A stretch of DNA of 33,332 nt from a virus. Under the pieces are notes generated by a model. It was given only the letters and a program-made list of their open reading frames with translations, was not told the DNA's origin and did not search any database. Position numbers and translations under genes: made by a program. Numbering within the stretch: the first letter of the stretch is position 1; every line of letters begins with the position of its first letter. The stretch spans positions 1 through 33,332 of IMG/VR virus record IMGVR_UViG_3300047551_000604; one strand, written 5' to 3'. Shown piece by piece: positions 1-7,493 of the stretch.

Positions 1-813
1 GTGTACCGTGACCTCAAGCAGAACCCGCCCCCGCCGCGCAAGCGCAAGGGACAGAGCAAACCCTGCGAGCAAGGTCAAGGTCAGAGCAACTCGCAAGAGG
101 AGAGCGGTACGCTCGATCACCATGACTTGTCGAAAGTCAAAGGCATGACAGACGATGAGCGCAAGGAGTTGACCAACCGCGTGGAGCAAGCGTTGCAGCA
201 GGGCGGCATGTTGGCCGGGAAGATGGGACAGAAGATGCCTCGTGCTGTGTCTGACTCGCTCGTGCCGAAGGTTGACTGGACTGATGTCATGCGTGAGTTT
301 GTGATTAACCAGACGCAGGGCAAGGACGATGATGTGTCGCTACGCCGCCTCGACCGACGTTGGTTATCGATGGATGTGATCATGCCGACAACAGTGGCCG
401 AGACCGTGGACGAGGTGGTGTTCGCGTTCGACACGTCGGGTTCGATCAGTGCTGCGCAGATCGCAGAAGGCGCGGCAGAGATTCACTCGCTTGTCCAGAC
501 TGTTCAACCCGAGCGTGTGCGTGTGTTGTGGTGGGACACGATGGTGCATTGTGAGCAAGTGTTCACGCCAGACCAGTACAACGATATCCTCAAACTGCTC
601 AAGCCAGAGGGCGGTGGCGGTACGCGAGTGTCATCGGTCAGCAAGCACATGCGCGAGGCAGGGCATCGCCCGGACTGCATCGTGGTGTTCACGGATGGTC
701 TCGTCGAGAGCGAGATCGACTGGGATGGGATGCCGCCTACACTGTGGGTGGTGACGAGTAACAAGGACTTCGACCCGCCTGTGGGGCGTGTTGTCGAATA
801 CAACAACGATTGA
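1..813 (+). CDS. VWA-like (DUF2201-type) protein, C-terminal part
   Basis: The visible 270 residues end in a von Willebrand A-like domain (about 135-265) with a complete metal-ion-dependent adhesion site: D144-T-S146-G-S148, T208 after a glycine run, and D232 in a TDG motif. This matches the DUF2201 VWA-like family, which normally has an N-terminal putative metallopeptidase domain. That domain is not seen, so the gene very probably begins upstream of the window and the GTG at position 1 is probably internal. The residues before the VWA are a low-complexity Lys/Gln/Ser linker and a helical stretch. Such proteins are usually encoded next to a MoxR-like AAA+ ATPase, which may lie just upstream (inference). 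The role in a phage is unknown; VWA-AAA pairs are generally thought to act as metal-dependent remodelling complexes. Confidence 0.8.
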   Translation: MYRDLKQNPPPPRKRKGQSKPCEQGQGQSNSQEESGTLDHHDLSKVKGMTDDERKELTNRVEQALQQGGMLAGKMGQKMPRAVSDSLVPKVDWTDVMREFVINQTQGKDDDVSLRRLDRRWLSMDVIMPTTVAETVDEVVFAFDTSGSISAAQIAEGAAEIHSLVQTVQPERVRVLWWDTMVHCEQVFTPDQYNDILKLLKPEGGGGTRVSSVSKHMREAGHRPDCIVVFTDGLVESEIDWDGMPPTLWVVTSNKDFDPPVGRVVEYNND

Positions 814-823
814 GGAGACTACG

Positions 824-1816
824 ATGAACAAGATGTATGACGCCTCTGTACCAGAGGCTGAACGAATTGCGCTGATGATGTCTGACTTGTACCGCCCTGC
901 GCTGCACATCACATCGAAGATGCAGATGCAGGTGTCATCGTTCAGTCAGAATAGTGGCCCTGCCATTCTGGACTTCTCGTACCAAGGGTGTCGGGTACTG
1001 CGTGTTGTTCACAATGATGCTCACGGCATCAGTGCATCAGTGTGTGGCCGCATCAACAGTATTCATGGGTATGAAGTGGTGGTCGAGACCAACAAACCCA
1101 TGTACATGGCGAAGGCACTGACCAATTCAAGAACCAAGGCATGGGACGAACTTACTGACCGTATCAGTGATGCACGACGGGTGATGCCGTCTTTGATTGA
1201 GGGGCATGTACGCTTTGGCTACAACAGTCTCGTTAATCAGCGCAACATGCATATGATTTATCGGGATCTACTCAACAACACAGCCATCGCCGCGTTGGTA
1301 CAAGTGTTCTTCAATGAGCGCAATGCGATTGATGTTCGTCCGGATATTCGTGAGACGTTGGAGACGGTACGCAATGAGCGTGACCGGCGAGACAACAACC
1401 GCAAGGAAGTTGAGGGACTGATGCGCCGCATGTTTGAACCGCGCAAGTGGTTCGTGACCTACATGCCTTCACATGGCTACACGGTGCGGCAGATCGATAT
1501 CGCTCACTCATGGGATCACCTGCAGAAGGAATCTGTGCATAACATCGGTGACAAGCCGGGGATTGTAGAGACTGTACCCATGCAGTTCTTCCGCAGTCTG
1601 GAGGATATGCCGGGGGAAATGCGCGACGAGATTCTGCCGTCGTTGACCTATGCCAAGTTGCACTTGCAGGGCAGGCACCCGGAGTTAAAGTTTGACGCAG
1701 AACCACATGACCTTGTGCCGCACGTTGACAGTAACAAGTCCACATTCTCCGCAGAGACGGGTGTGTCTTACCTCACTTACGAGAGCGTACGGTCAGTCAT
1801 GGTTGATGCGGGGTGA
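824..1816 (+). CDS. hypothetical phage protein, 330 aa
   Basis: I do not recognise this protein. The start is placed at ATG 824 because a GAGGAGA ribosome-binding site lies just upstream (812-818); a start at 788 would overlap the VWA gene and lacks such a site. The product is soluble-looking, with no signal peptide or membrane segment. It has a charged helical stretch rich in Arg/Asn/Glu around residues 175-205, possibly a short coiled coil. It directly follows the VWA gene with an 11-nt gap, so the two are probably co-translated and may work together. The stop overlaps the next start in a GTGA arrangement. Confidence 0.8.
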   Translation: MNKMYDASVPEAERIALMMSDLYRPALHITSKMQMQVSSFSQNSGPAILDFSYQGCRVLRVVHNDAHGISASVCGRINSIHGYEVVVETNKPMYMAKALTNSRTKAWDELTDRISDARRVMPSLIEGHVRFGYNSLVNQRNMHMIYRDLLNNTAIAALVQVFFNERNAIDVRPDIRETLETVRNERDRRDNNRKEVEGLMRRMFEPRKWFVTYMPSHGYTVRQIDIAHSWDHLQKESVHNIGDKPGIVETVPMQFFRSLEDMPGEMRDEILPSLTYAKLHLQGRHPELKFDAEPHDLVPHVDSNKSTFSAETGVSYLTYESVRSVMVDAG

Positions 1817-2139
1817 GTATGAAAATTCTGATGGTAACGTTTAAAGATGATCAGTATGTCGTTGAGGGTAGCCAAGGATCTACAACGATTCGTTACTTCA
1901 CTGACACAACTTTGCCAGATGAGATCAAGCATAAGTTGGGGCTGCTCATGTTTGGTTCCAAAGACAACACCATCGGATGGCGTGGGGGGTATCAATCGGA
2001 TTGGATGCTTAATGATCCAAATACCCCCCGGTCATTCGTTGTCCGAGTTAGTGAAGATACATACAAACAAGTGATAGGAAGGATAAGCCATGACACCGGA
2101 AGCCAAGGTGAAGGCCAAGGTCAAAAAGATTCTGAATGA
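1813..2139 (+). CDS. hypothetical protein, 108 aa
   Basis: Small protein of unknown function. The frame opens with GTG 1813, overlapping the preceding stop, but ATG 1819 two codons later is an equally good start. The first 80 residues look like a compact beta-rich domain (hydrophobic strands around MKILMVTF, a Trp-containing GWRGGYQSDW segment). The last 20 residues are a Gly/Gln/Lys-rich tail. The tail lies in the 50-nt overlap with the VRR-NUC gene, so its low complexity may simply reflect dual coding. There are no recognisable catalytic residues. Confidence 0.6.
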   Translation: MSMKILMVTFKDDQYVVEGSQGSTTIRYFTDTTLPDEIKHKLGLLMFGSKDNTIGWRGGYQSDWMLNDPNTPRSFVVRVSEDTYKQVIGRISHDTGSQGEGQGQKDSE

Positions 2140-2374
2140 ACTGGGCTGTTACTACGTGATGCCAGTTACAGGCGGCTACGGGAACAGCGGCGCACCAGAT
2201 TTTATTGTATGTAAAGAAAGTTTGTTTTATGGTATAGAATGTAAAGCGAACGGTGGTAAGCCCACCGCATTGCAGTTGAAGAACCACGATGACATCCGCA
2301 AAGCGGGTGGAGTCGCATTAGTGATCGATGAAACAAACGTAGAAACCCTACGCAAGGAGTTAAATCATGTCTAA
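2090..2374 (+). CDS. VRR-NUC domain nuclease
   Basis: A 94-residue stand-alone VRR-NUC nuclease of the PD-(D/E)XK superfamily. Visible motifs are GAPDFIV (catalytic D37), the E50-C-K52 pair in GIECKANGG, and Q62 in ALQLKNHDD, together with the conserved N-terminal helix. VRR-NUC enzymes act on branched or flapped DNA; single-domain phage versions are thought to help replication or recombination. The start is supported by an AGGAAGGA ribosome-binding site at about 2075-2082. The gene overlaps the previous one by 50 nt and the next one by 8 nt, so it sits in a translationally coupled run. Length is normal for the phage form. Confidence 0.9.
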   Translation: MTPEAKVKAKVKKILNELGCYYVMPVTGGYGNSGAPDFIVCKESLFYGIECKANGGKPTALQLKNHDDIRKAGGVALVIDETNVETLRKELNHV

Positions 2375-2825
2375 GAAGAAGCAGACCAAGACGCAACGCA
2401 TCAACGCATTGCTTGTATCCCGCCCCGAACTGACAGCGAAGGAGATCGCCAAGCGGTTGAATGTCAGTCCGAATCTTGTGCATCAAGTGAAGTGGCAGGC
2501 AAAGAGGAACTCTGAATTTGTAAGCAAGGTGTTTACAAAAGTGGGGTTGAAGAAGCCGTCGAAGATTGTCGAAGCGGCGCAGATTACCAAGGCTGAACTA
2601 AAGGCGTTGCTCCCGAAGCCCGATCCCGTCAACCATCCTCCCCACTACAAGGCGGGGGGCATCGAGACCATCGACTTCATCGAGGCCAAGGATCTGAACT
2701 ACCGACTGGGCAATGTCATCAAGTATGTGAGCCGTGCCGGTAGGAAGGACTCCGATCCTGTGCAGGATCTTGAGAAGGCTGCGTGGTATCTGAACCGTGA
2801 AATCGCGGCGAGGAAGCGAGCATGA
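2367..2825 (+). CDS. HTH-DUF3310 fusion protein
   Basis: The C-terminal half (about 86-150) is a DUF3310 domain: VNHPPHYK at 88-95, GGIETIDFI, NVIKYVSRAGRK at 116-127 and DLEKAAWYL at 134-142. This family includes T7 gp1.7, a nucleotide kinase. The N-terminal part (about 8-45) looks like a helix-turn-helix: ELTAKEIAKRLNVSPNLVHQVK. The middle is a basic linker. Domain identification comes from sequence; nucleotide kinase activity is inference from T7. The HTH could target the protein to DNA or make it regulatory. The start at ATG 2367 overlaps the VRR-NUC stop, and the stop overlaps the methyltransferase start in an ATGA. Confidence 0.85.
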   Translation: MSKKKQTKTQRINALLVSRPELTAKEIAKRLNVSPNLVHQVKWQAKRNSEFVSKVFTKVGLKKPSKIVEAAQITKAELKALLPKPDPVNHPPHYKAGGIETIDFIEAKDLNYRLGNVIKYVSRAGRKDSDPVQDLEKAAWYLNREIAARKRA

Positions 2826-3472
2826 ACTCCCTGCAAATTGGACGTCGCCGATTCAGCGAGTTGTTCTGGAACATTGTGGATGAGAAGGTAAGCGATATAC
2901 CGTGGCAAGAAATTGAGGACATGATTGCGAATAGGCAGGAGTACCGCCGCAAGGCTGAATACAACACCGGGTCGCTGAGTGTGAACGATGCTGCTGAGTT
3001 GTATCGTCTAGTAAAGTTTTTTAAGCCAAGCACCATTGCTGAAGTAGGTACGTTTATTGGTGTATCTACGATGGCGATGTACATGGCCGACAAATATGTG
3101 TCTATCGATACTTGCGACATGTCAAACGACATTCCTAACTTGTTTGCAGATACCAAGGGCATGGTGACTTACTTTCCAAAAACTTCATCAACAGAGATGC
3201 TCAAGAAGTTGGCAGAAGAGGAAGATCCTAGTATCGATCTGGTATATCTGGACGGGCGGTTGTCTCCGGATGACTTTGAACCACTGAATAAGATCATTCA
3301 CGAGAAGACCGTGTTCGTGTTGGATGACTTTGAGGGTATTGAGAAAGGCATAGCCAATGCACTCATGCTTGAGCATCCAAGCCGTGTACTGATCTACCCG
3401 CGTAGGGACAACAAGACTGCTGTGTCGCTGCCCGTTGGGTTGATCCAACTTGTTCCGCAGGAGATGACATGA
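2822..3472 (+). CDS. class I SAM methyltransferase-like protein
   Basis: A 216-aa Rossmann-fold protein resembling the Methyltransf_24 type. The glycine-rich motif I is EVGTFIG (74-80), followed by an acidic segment near 94-100, DLVYLDG (139-145) and VLDDFEG (166-172). The first 60 residues are helical and may form a cap or oligomerisation region. This family often methylates small molecules or sugars, and glycosyltransferase genes follow directly, so a role in glycan modification is plausible (inference). It does not carry the NPPY motif of DNA adenine methyltransferases. Start ATG 2822 overlaps the previous stop. Confidence 0.75.
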   Translation: MNSLQIGRRRFSELFWNIVDEKVSDIPWQEIEDMIANRQEYRRKAEYNTGSLSVNDAAELYRLVKFFKPSTIAEVGTFIGVSTMAMYMADKYVSIDTCDMSNDIPNLFADTKGMVTYFPKTSSTEMLKKLAEEEDPSIDLVYLDGRLSPDDFEPLNKIIHEKTVFVLDDFEGIEKGIANALMLEHPSRVLIYPRRDNKTAVSLPVGLIQLVPQEMT

Positions 3473-3591
3473 TCAGTTGGTTTAAGCGTATGTATCGCCA
3501 GTGGAAGTGGGAACACGAGACCGATTGGAGTCATGTGCCGCCCCCGAACTGGGCGTGTTCAAGGCGTAAGACTGGAGGATATTACTGGTGA
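3469..3591 (+). CDS. small basic Trp-rich protein, 40 aa
   Basis: A short frame that fills the gap between the methyltransferase and the TPR-glycosyltransferase. ATG 3469 overlaps the upstream stop in an ATGA, and its TGA (3589-3591) overlaps the GTG start of the next gene. Both junctions follow the coupling pattern used throughout this operon, which is the main reason to call it. The product begins MISWFKRMYRQWKWEHE and is rich in Trp and Lys/Arg. It has no clear domain and no long hydrophobic segment. Function unknown. Confidence 0.55.
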   Translation: MISWFKRMYRQWKWEHETDWSHVPPPNWACSRRKTGGYYW

Positions 3592-5456
3592 GTGAGCAGC
3601 AACCCAAACAGCAAACGCTGTTCGATATGGCCCGGTACGTCTATGACATCGGGTACAAGACCGCACAGGAAGGCAAGTACGACGATGCGATTGGCATCTT
3701 GGAGAATGTCAATTCCCTACTTCCTATGGTCACCGTGACGATGTTGCAGGCAGGGCGTTGTCATTGGGAGATGCACCGTTGGGATGCGGCGAAGCGGTAT
3801 TTCGATATCGCGGCGCGTCTTGAACCGGAGAACAACGACACGGCGTGGACTGTTGGGTTGCTCGCTTTACAGACAGGTGATTTCCTTAACGGTTGGAAAG
3901 GGTACGAGCGGCGGTGGGGCAGCAAGGCATTTAAATCACCCAAACTCTACACCAAGCACCCGCAATGGGTACGGTTCAGTCACATGAAGCGGCCTGTGGT
4001 CTGGTGTGAGCAGGGGATTGGCGATCAGTTGTTGTATGCCTCACTCATTCAAGCCTTGGCCGAAGAGTGTACTCATGTCACGGTGCTGATCGACTCGCGT
4101 CTGGCGGGGCTGCTACAGCGTGGGTGCAAGGCGGAGAACGTGACGTTCTTGTCCCACAATGCACGGATAAAGATGTCGGAGCATGACTCGCACATTCCCA
4201 TTGCCAGTCTAGGTAAGTACTTCATACGCGAGGTGTGGGACATTCCGCTGCACCGGTCAGAGATATATCTCAAGGCAGATCTGGACTATGTAAAGTATTG
4301 GCGCAGACATCTGGGGCTGAAGGACGAGCGGGTGATCGGTCTGTCATGGGTCAGCACTGCTCCGGTCATTGGGCCGCACAAGTCTGTCGGGCTTGAGGGT
4401 ATGCGGACGTTGTTCGATCTGCCCAACACCAAGTTCATCAACCTTCAGTACGGGGACTCGCGCAAGGATGCGGAAGGGTTTCACCCAAACTTGATTACGC
4501 CAGATGTTGAAGCGTTTTTTGATCTGGATAACATGGCTGCGCTGATGGACTTGTGTGATGTGATCGTGTCTCCGTCGAACGCCAATGTGCATCTGGCCGG
4601 TGCGTTGGGTAAGCCTGTCATGCTGCTCGATGCCAACAAGTTATGGTACTGGAACAACCGCAAGGGGTACGAGAGCCTGTGGTATCCGAGCGTCAAGGTC
4701 TTTCAGCGCGAGAACATGAACGCGCCGTGGGATTTGCAAGTGTCACAGGTCAAGCATGAACTAGAGATTCTGTTTGGGTTGCGCGAACGCAAGGCGAGTT
4801 ACTTCGCTTTCTTCCACGTTGGGCAAGATATTTCTTATCCACAGAAGATGGTCAAGTCACTGCTGCGGCACAACCCAGACGCTACGGTGTACATGTTTAC
4901 GGATTACTCGACTCCGGATGTGATGGGCGTGGCAGCGCGGTATGTGGTCGATGTAGACAAAGATAATCTGATGTATTCGCGCATGAAGGCGTACTCCCAG
5001 TGGAATAGCGATGTTCCTGTGATGTATCTGGATACCGACATGATCATTCAAGACAAGATCGTGGTGGAAGACTTATTGAGCGGCAAGGACGCTGCCTTCT
5101 TGCAAAGATCGTTTAACAGTGACGCTGAGTTCAACATCGAGCAGCGAGGGATGCAGTTTGAAGACTACAAGGGCAAGACGTTGGGTGAGTTGTATCCATA
5201 TGTCGGATGTACCGTTGTGGTCAAAGACAACAACGTATGGATGGATCTGCTCAAGATCTACGACGAGTTGGATCCCAAGTTCAAAAAGTGGTACGGAGAT
5301 CAAGAAGCCCTACGTATCTTTTTCGAGCGGCACTCCGAACGTGTGGCGTTGATGGTTGAAGCAGAGTATGGGTGCTTGCCAGAGTATGTACATGAGGGCG
5401 CAAAGATCCTGCATTACAAGGGCGAGAACCGTAAGAAACTATTTGAGGTGGCGTGA
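3588..5456 (+). CDS. TPR / GT9-like / GT-A two-domain glycosyltransferase
   Basis: 622 residues in three parts. Residues about 10-110 form TPR-like helical pairs. Residues about 110-395 resemble the GT-B fold domain seen in TPR-linked glycosyltransferases: NGWKGYERRW, then WCEQGIGDQLLYAS (139-152), and the donor-site-like stretch SPSNANVHLAGALGKPV (348-364). Residues about 400-622 look like a second GT-A fold transferase, with VMYLDTDMI containing a D482-T-D484 metal-binding DxD. The protein may add two sugars in sequence, either on a virion protein or on a host glycan (inference). The start is GTG 3588, preceded by GGAGG at about 3574. The methyltransferase upstream and the second glycosyltransferase downstream fit a glycan-modification cluster. 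Confidence 0.8.
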   Translation: MSEQQPKQQTLFDMARYVYDIGYKTAQEGKYDDAIGILENVNSLLPMVTVTMLQAGRCHWEMHRWDAAKRYFDIAARLEPENNDTAWTVGLLALQTGDFLNGWKGYERRWGSKAFKSPKLYTKHPQWVRFSHMKRPVVWCEQGIGDQLLYASLIQALAEECTHVTVLIDSRLAGLLQRGCKAENVTFLSHNARIKMSEHDSHIPIASLGKYFIREVWDIPLHRSEIYLKADLDYVKYWRRHLGLKDERVIGLSWVSTAPVIGPHKSVGLEGMRTLFDLPNTKFINLQYGDSRKDAEGFHPNLITPDVEAFFDLDNMAALMDLCDVIVSPSNANVHLAGALGKPVMLLDANKLWYWNNRKGYESLWYPSVKVFQRENMNAPWDLQVSQVKHELEILFGLRERKASYFAFFHVGQDISYPQKMVKSLLRHNPDATVYMFTDYSTPDVMGVAARYVVDVDKDNLMYSRMKAYSQWNSDVPVMYLDTDMIIQDKIVVEDLLSGKDAAFLQRSFNSDAEFNIEQRGMQFEDYKGKTLGELYPYVGCTVVVKDNNVWMDLLKIYDELDPKFKKWYGDQEALRIFFERHSERVALMVEAEYGCLPEYVHEGAKILHYKGENRKKLFEVA

Positions 5457-5629
5457 TGGAGTATGCACAAGACAGGTTGAAGGCTGAGATCCGTGATCTG
5501 CGTAAGGAGATCGACAAGATGGAGGCCGAGTTTGAGGTTCGCCAACGTGAGGCAATGATTGGCGAGATTGTGATTTGTATTGTGGTGTTTTTTGTAGGTA
5601 TGGCGTTTGGTTGGATGCTCGACAAATAG
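5456..5629 (+). CDS. small coiled-coil membrane protein, 57 aa
   Basis: ATG 5456 overlaps the stop of the glycosyltransferase (ATGA) and the frame ends at TAG 5627-5629. Residues 1-33 are a charged amphipathic helix with heptad-like Leu/Ile/Met spacing. Residues about 34-54 (MIGEIVICIVVFFVGMAFGW) are one hydrophobic segment long enough to cross a membrane, followed by a short LDK tail. It is a predicted tail-anchored or N-in membrane protein of unknown function. A holin or other lysis role is possible from size but the context gives no support. Confidence 0.6.
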   Translation: MEYAQDRLKAEIRDLRKEIDKMEAEFEVRQREAMIGEIVICIVVFFVGMAFGWMLDK

Positions 5630-5637
5630 GAGGGCGT

Positions 5638-5826
5638 ATGGTTGTCCACGAAGAAGACGCTTGGGATCGCGAGTGGGATCGTATGTCCCACACCATATCT
5701 GAGTACCAACAACAGATACGCGAGATGCGTGAGCGGATCAGATGGTACGTGTCTCGCATTGAACAATTGGAAGCAGAAGTGAAACAACTGAGAGCGCAAG
5801 ATGCGCGATGGGTGCAAGAGCCATGA
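5638..5826 (+). CDS. small coiled-coil protein, 62 aa
   Basis: The start is chosen at ATG 5638 because an AGGAGG ribosome-binding site lies at 5628-5633; the longer frame from 5575 would overlap the membrane protein. The product is almost entirely a charged helix (SEYQQQIREMRERIRWYVSR, then IEQLEAEVKQLRAQ), with heptad spacing of Ile, Leu and Val that predicts a coiled coil. Following a membrane coiled-coil protein, the two could interact, but that is a guess. Function unknown. Confidence 0.6.
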   Translation: MVVHEEDAWDREWDRMSHTISEYQQQIREMRERIRWYVSRIEQLEAEVKQLRAQDARWVQEP

Positions 5827-6011
5827 CTGAACAACCAAATATTGAAAGCCTAATTATCAAACAGCCGGAATACGACTGCCCGGTACACGGAACCGTTGTT
5901 GGCACCGTCACATTCAGTCGTGCCGATACCGTGCGACGGTTCTGCATGGAGTGCTGCTTTGACAAGATGATTGAGATCGGCGTGTGCGAAGTGGTGGAGA
6001 AGAAGCCATGA
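5823..6011 (+). CDS. zinc-ribbon-like small protein, 62 aa
   Basis: ATG 5823 overlaps the preceding stop; an upstream ATG at 5808 is possible but would lengthen the overlap. The sequence holds two metal-ligand clusters about 20 residues apart: C19-P-V-H22 in YDCPVHG, and C41-M-E-C44-C45 in RFCMECC. This spacing fits a small zinc ribbon. Similar short proteins are common in phages and are of unknown function. The stop overlaps the next start. Confidence 0.65.
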   Translation: MTEQPNIESLIIKQPEYDCPVHGTVVGTVTFSRADTVRRFCMECCFDKMIEIGVCEVVEKKP

Positions 6012-6295
6012 CCCGCGACGAAGTGACACAACTGGCAAAAGAAGTTGGTGCAGAGATAAGCGCCTACATCAATTATCACTACGACGAAGCAGTGGTTGTG
6101 TTTTACAAAGACCAACTTGAACGCTTCGCCGCCCTCGTTGCCGCAGCCTCAAAGCGTGAGTGGGTGGGGCTGACCGACGAAGAGTTTAACGATTGCCTTG
6201 CTGGTGGAGACCCGTGCGAGAACTTAGCAGAACCCGAAGCATGGGCCGTGATGAAAGAAGTTGAAGCCAAGTTACGGGAGAAGAACAATGGATGA
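6008..6295 (+). CDS. small helical phage protein with RFAALVAAA motif (copy 1)
   Basis: 95 residues. ATG 6008 overlaps the upstream stop and is preceded by GGAGAAG. The N-terminal segment (TRDEVTQLAKEVGAEIS) and the motif ERFAALVAAA, followed by EWVGLTDEEF and a C-terminal EAKLREKN, form an arrangement I have seen repeatedly in small phage and prophage proteins of unknown function. It is related to the next gene: both have an N-terminal LAxEAG/LAKEVG segment and the FAALV(A/T)AA motif, and they share a 24-nt near-identical DNA stretch. Confidence 0.7.
   Translation: MTRDEVTQLAKEVGAEISAYINYHYDEAVVVFYKDQLERFAALVAAASKREWVGLTDEEFNDCLAGGDPCENLAEPEAWAVMKEVEAKLREKNNG
6125..6148 (+). repeat. 24-bp direct repeat, copy 1
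   Basis: TTCGCCGCCCTCGTT followed by G then CCGCAGCC, matched at 6405-6428 with one mismatch (G to A). It codes for the FAALV(A/T)AA core of two adjacent small proteins. The flanks are much less alike at DNA level. Confidence 0.9.
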
Positions 6296-6578
6296 AGAAA
6301 GCATAATTCGATTAGCACAAGAGGCGGGGATTTACTACCGCGAAATAGAAGACGAATTCTGTGAAGCGGACAAAGATGGTGTCCCGATAAAAATGATGGC
6401 TAAGTTCGCCGCCCTCGTTACCGCAGCCGAGCGTGAGGCGTGTGCGAAGATTGCAGACGATGAAGCGAATGACGCGATGACGGCAGGGGAACACAACCCA
6501 AAGTCTAACGCAGCATGGAACATAAGTATGACGGCAAAGAGAGTTGCCGACGCCATCCGTGCGAGGAGTGGGGAATGA
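6288..6578 (+). CDS. small helical phage protein with KFAALVTAA motif (copy 2)
   Basis: 96 residues. ATG 6288 overlaps the stop of copy 1; the preceding GGGAGAAG gives a ribosome-binding site. It begins MDEESIIRLAQEAGIYYREI and contains AKFAALVTAAEREACAKIADDEAND, typical of the same small phage family as its neighbour. It ends in a charged helix (AKRVADAIRARSGE). It is probably a diverged paralogue of copy 1, with a different C-terminal half. Function unknown. Confidence 0.7.
   Translation: MDEESIIRLAQEAGIYYREIEDEFCEADKDGVPIKMMAKFAALVTAAEREACAKIADDEANDAMTAGEHNPKSNAAWNISMTAKRVADAIRARSGE
6405..6428 (+). repeat. 24-bp direct repeat, copy 2
   Basis: Second copy of the repeat at 6125-6148, 23 of 24 bases identical, in the same reading phase within the downstream paralogue. 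The spacing between copies is 280 bp. Confidence 0.9.
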
Positions 6579-7252
6579 AAATCTTCATCGGTTGGGACAG
6601 CCGGGAAGACATTGCATACCAAGTGTGCCGTCACTCCCTGCTCAAGCATACGTCCATACCGCTCGACATCAAACCGATCAAGCAATATGAGATGCGCGAG
6701 CGCGGGATATACTGGCGTGAGCAAGACCCGTTGTCATCCACAGAGTTCTCATTCACCCGTTTCCTCGTGCCGTATCTTGCAGGATACAAGGGGTGGGCGG
6801 TGTTCATGGACTGTGACTTTTTCTGGCGAGGCGATGTCGCGGGGCTACAGGACTACATGAACCCATCCTGCGGAGTATGCGTAGTTCCGCATAACTACAC
6901 ACCAAAAGAAACTCACAAGATGGACGGCAAAGTACAGCATCAGTACCCGAGAAAGAATTGGAGCAGCCTCATGCTGATCAACTGCGGACACAAGAACACG
7001 GTTGAAGGACTGACGCTTCAAGATGTAAACAAGCAAAGTGGAATGTACCTGCATCAACTTCAGTGGGCGGGTAAACATGTTGGTCATCTGCCGATTGCAT
7101 ATAACTATTTAGAAGGATGGCACACCCGCAACGACTGTCCGAATCCGGTTGCTGTTCACTTCACCAGAGGGGGTCCGTGGTTTCACGGGTTCAAAGACGT
7201 AGAGTACGGACAGGAATGGTTAGCAGTATCAAAGGAGATCGTATATGAGTGA
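6575..7252 (+). CDS. GT-A fold glycosyltransferase (GT8-like)
   Basis: 225 residues from ATG 6575, which overlaps the previous stop. The N-terminus MKIFIGWDSREDIAYQVCRHSL is typical of phage GT8-like transferases, and AVFMDCDFFW gives the D79-C-D81 metal-binding motif. A late HFTRGGPWF segment (205-213) fits the donor-site end of this fold. It presumably transfers a sugar from a nucleotide-sugar donor. With the TPR-glycosyltransferase and two methyltransferases it forms a probable glycan-modifying set. Targets (virion, host surface, host protein) cannot be read from the sequence. Confidence 0.8.
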   Translation: MKIFIGWDSREDIAYQVCRHSLLKHTSIPLDIKPIKQYEMRERGIYWREQDPLSSTEFSFTRFLVPYLAGYKGWAVFMDCDFFWRGDVAGLQDYMNPSCGVCVVPHNYTPKETHKMDGKVQHQYPRKNWSSLMLINCGHKNTVEGLTLQDVNKQSGMYLHQLQWAGKHVGHLPIAYNYLEGWHTRNDCPNPVAVHFTRGGPWFHGFKDVEYGQEWLAVSKEIVYE

Positions 7253-7493
7253 GGAAGAAGCCTACTTGGAGATGCCGGAAGGCAATATCGCTGTAAATCC
7301 CGACACGGTTTGGGCGAAGATCAGCGACGAAGGGGAACTTGAGGTTTTGAGGTGGGACATCGTGCAGATATACGCACGGGAGTACGACATGCTGGCTAAA
7401 GCCAAGCAAAAGAAGCATGAGACCCACACGATCTGCAAGTTACTTGTACTTGTCCGTGACCAACTGAGGAAGGAATATGGATCCGCTCGCTAG
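7245..7493 (+). CDS. hypothetical protein, 82 aa
   Basis: ATG 7245 lies inside the end of the glycosyltransferase gene (8-nt overlap) and follows AAAGGAGA. The product is acidic at its N-terminus (SEEEAYLEMPEGN) with a basic helical C-terminal half (AKAKQKKHETHTICKLLVLVRDQLRKEYG). No domain is recognised and there is no membrane segment. The last 17 nt overlap the next methyltransferase-like gene. Confidence 0.65.
   Translation: MSEEEAYLEMPEGNIAVNPDTVWAKISDEGELEVLRWDIVQIYAREYDMLAKAKQKKHETHTICKLLVLVRDQLRKEYGSAR

Noticed and set aside
5456-5629. Holin assignment for the 57-aa membrane protein
   Set aside because: Only size and one membrane segment fit; no endolysin or spanin genes are nearby.
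5281-5838. - strand frame of 185 aa
   Set aside because: It overlaps the end of the glycosyltransferase and the two small + strand genes, has no domain, and opposes a coupled operon.
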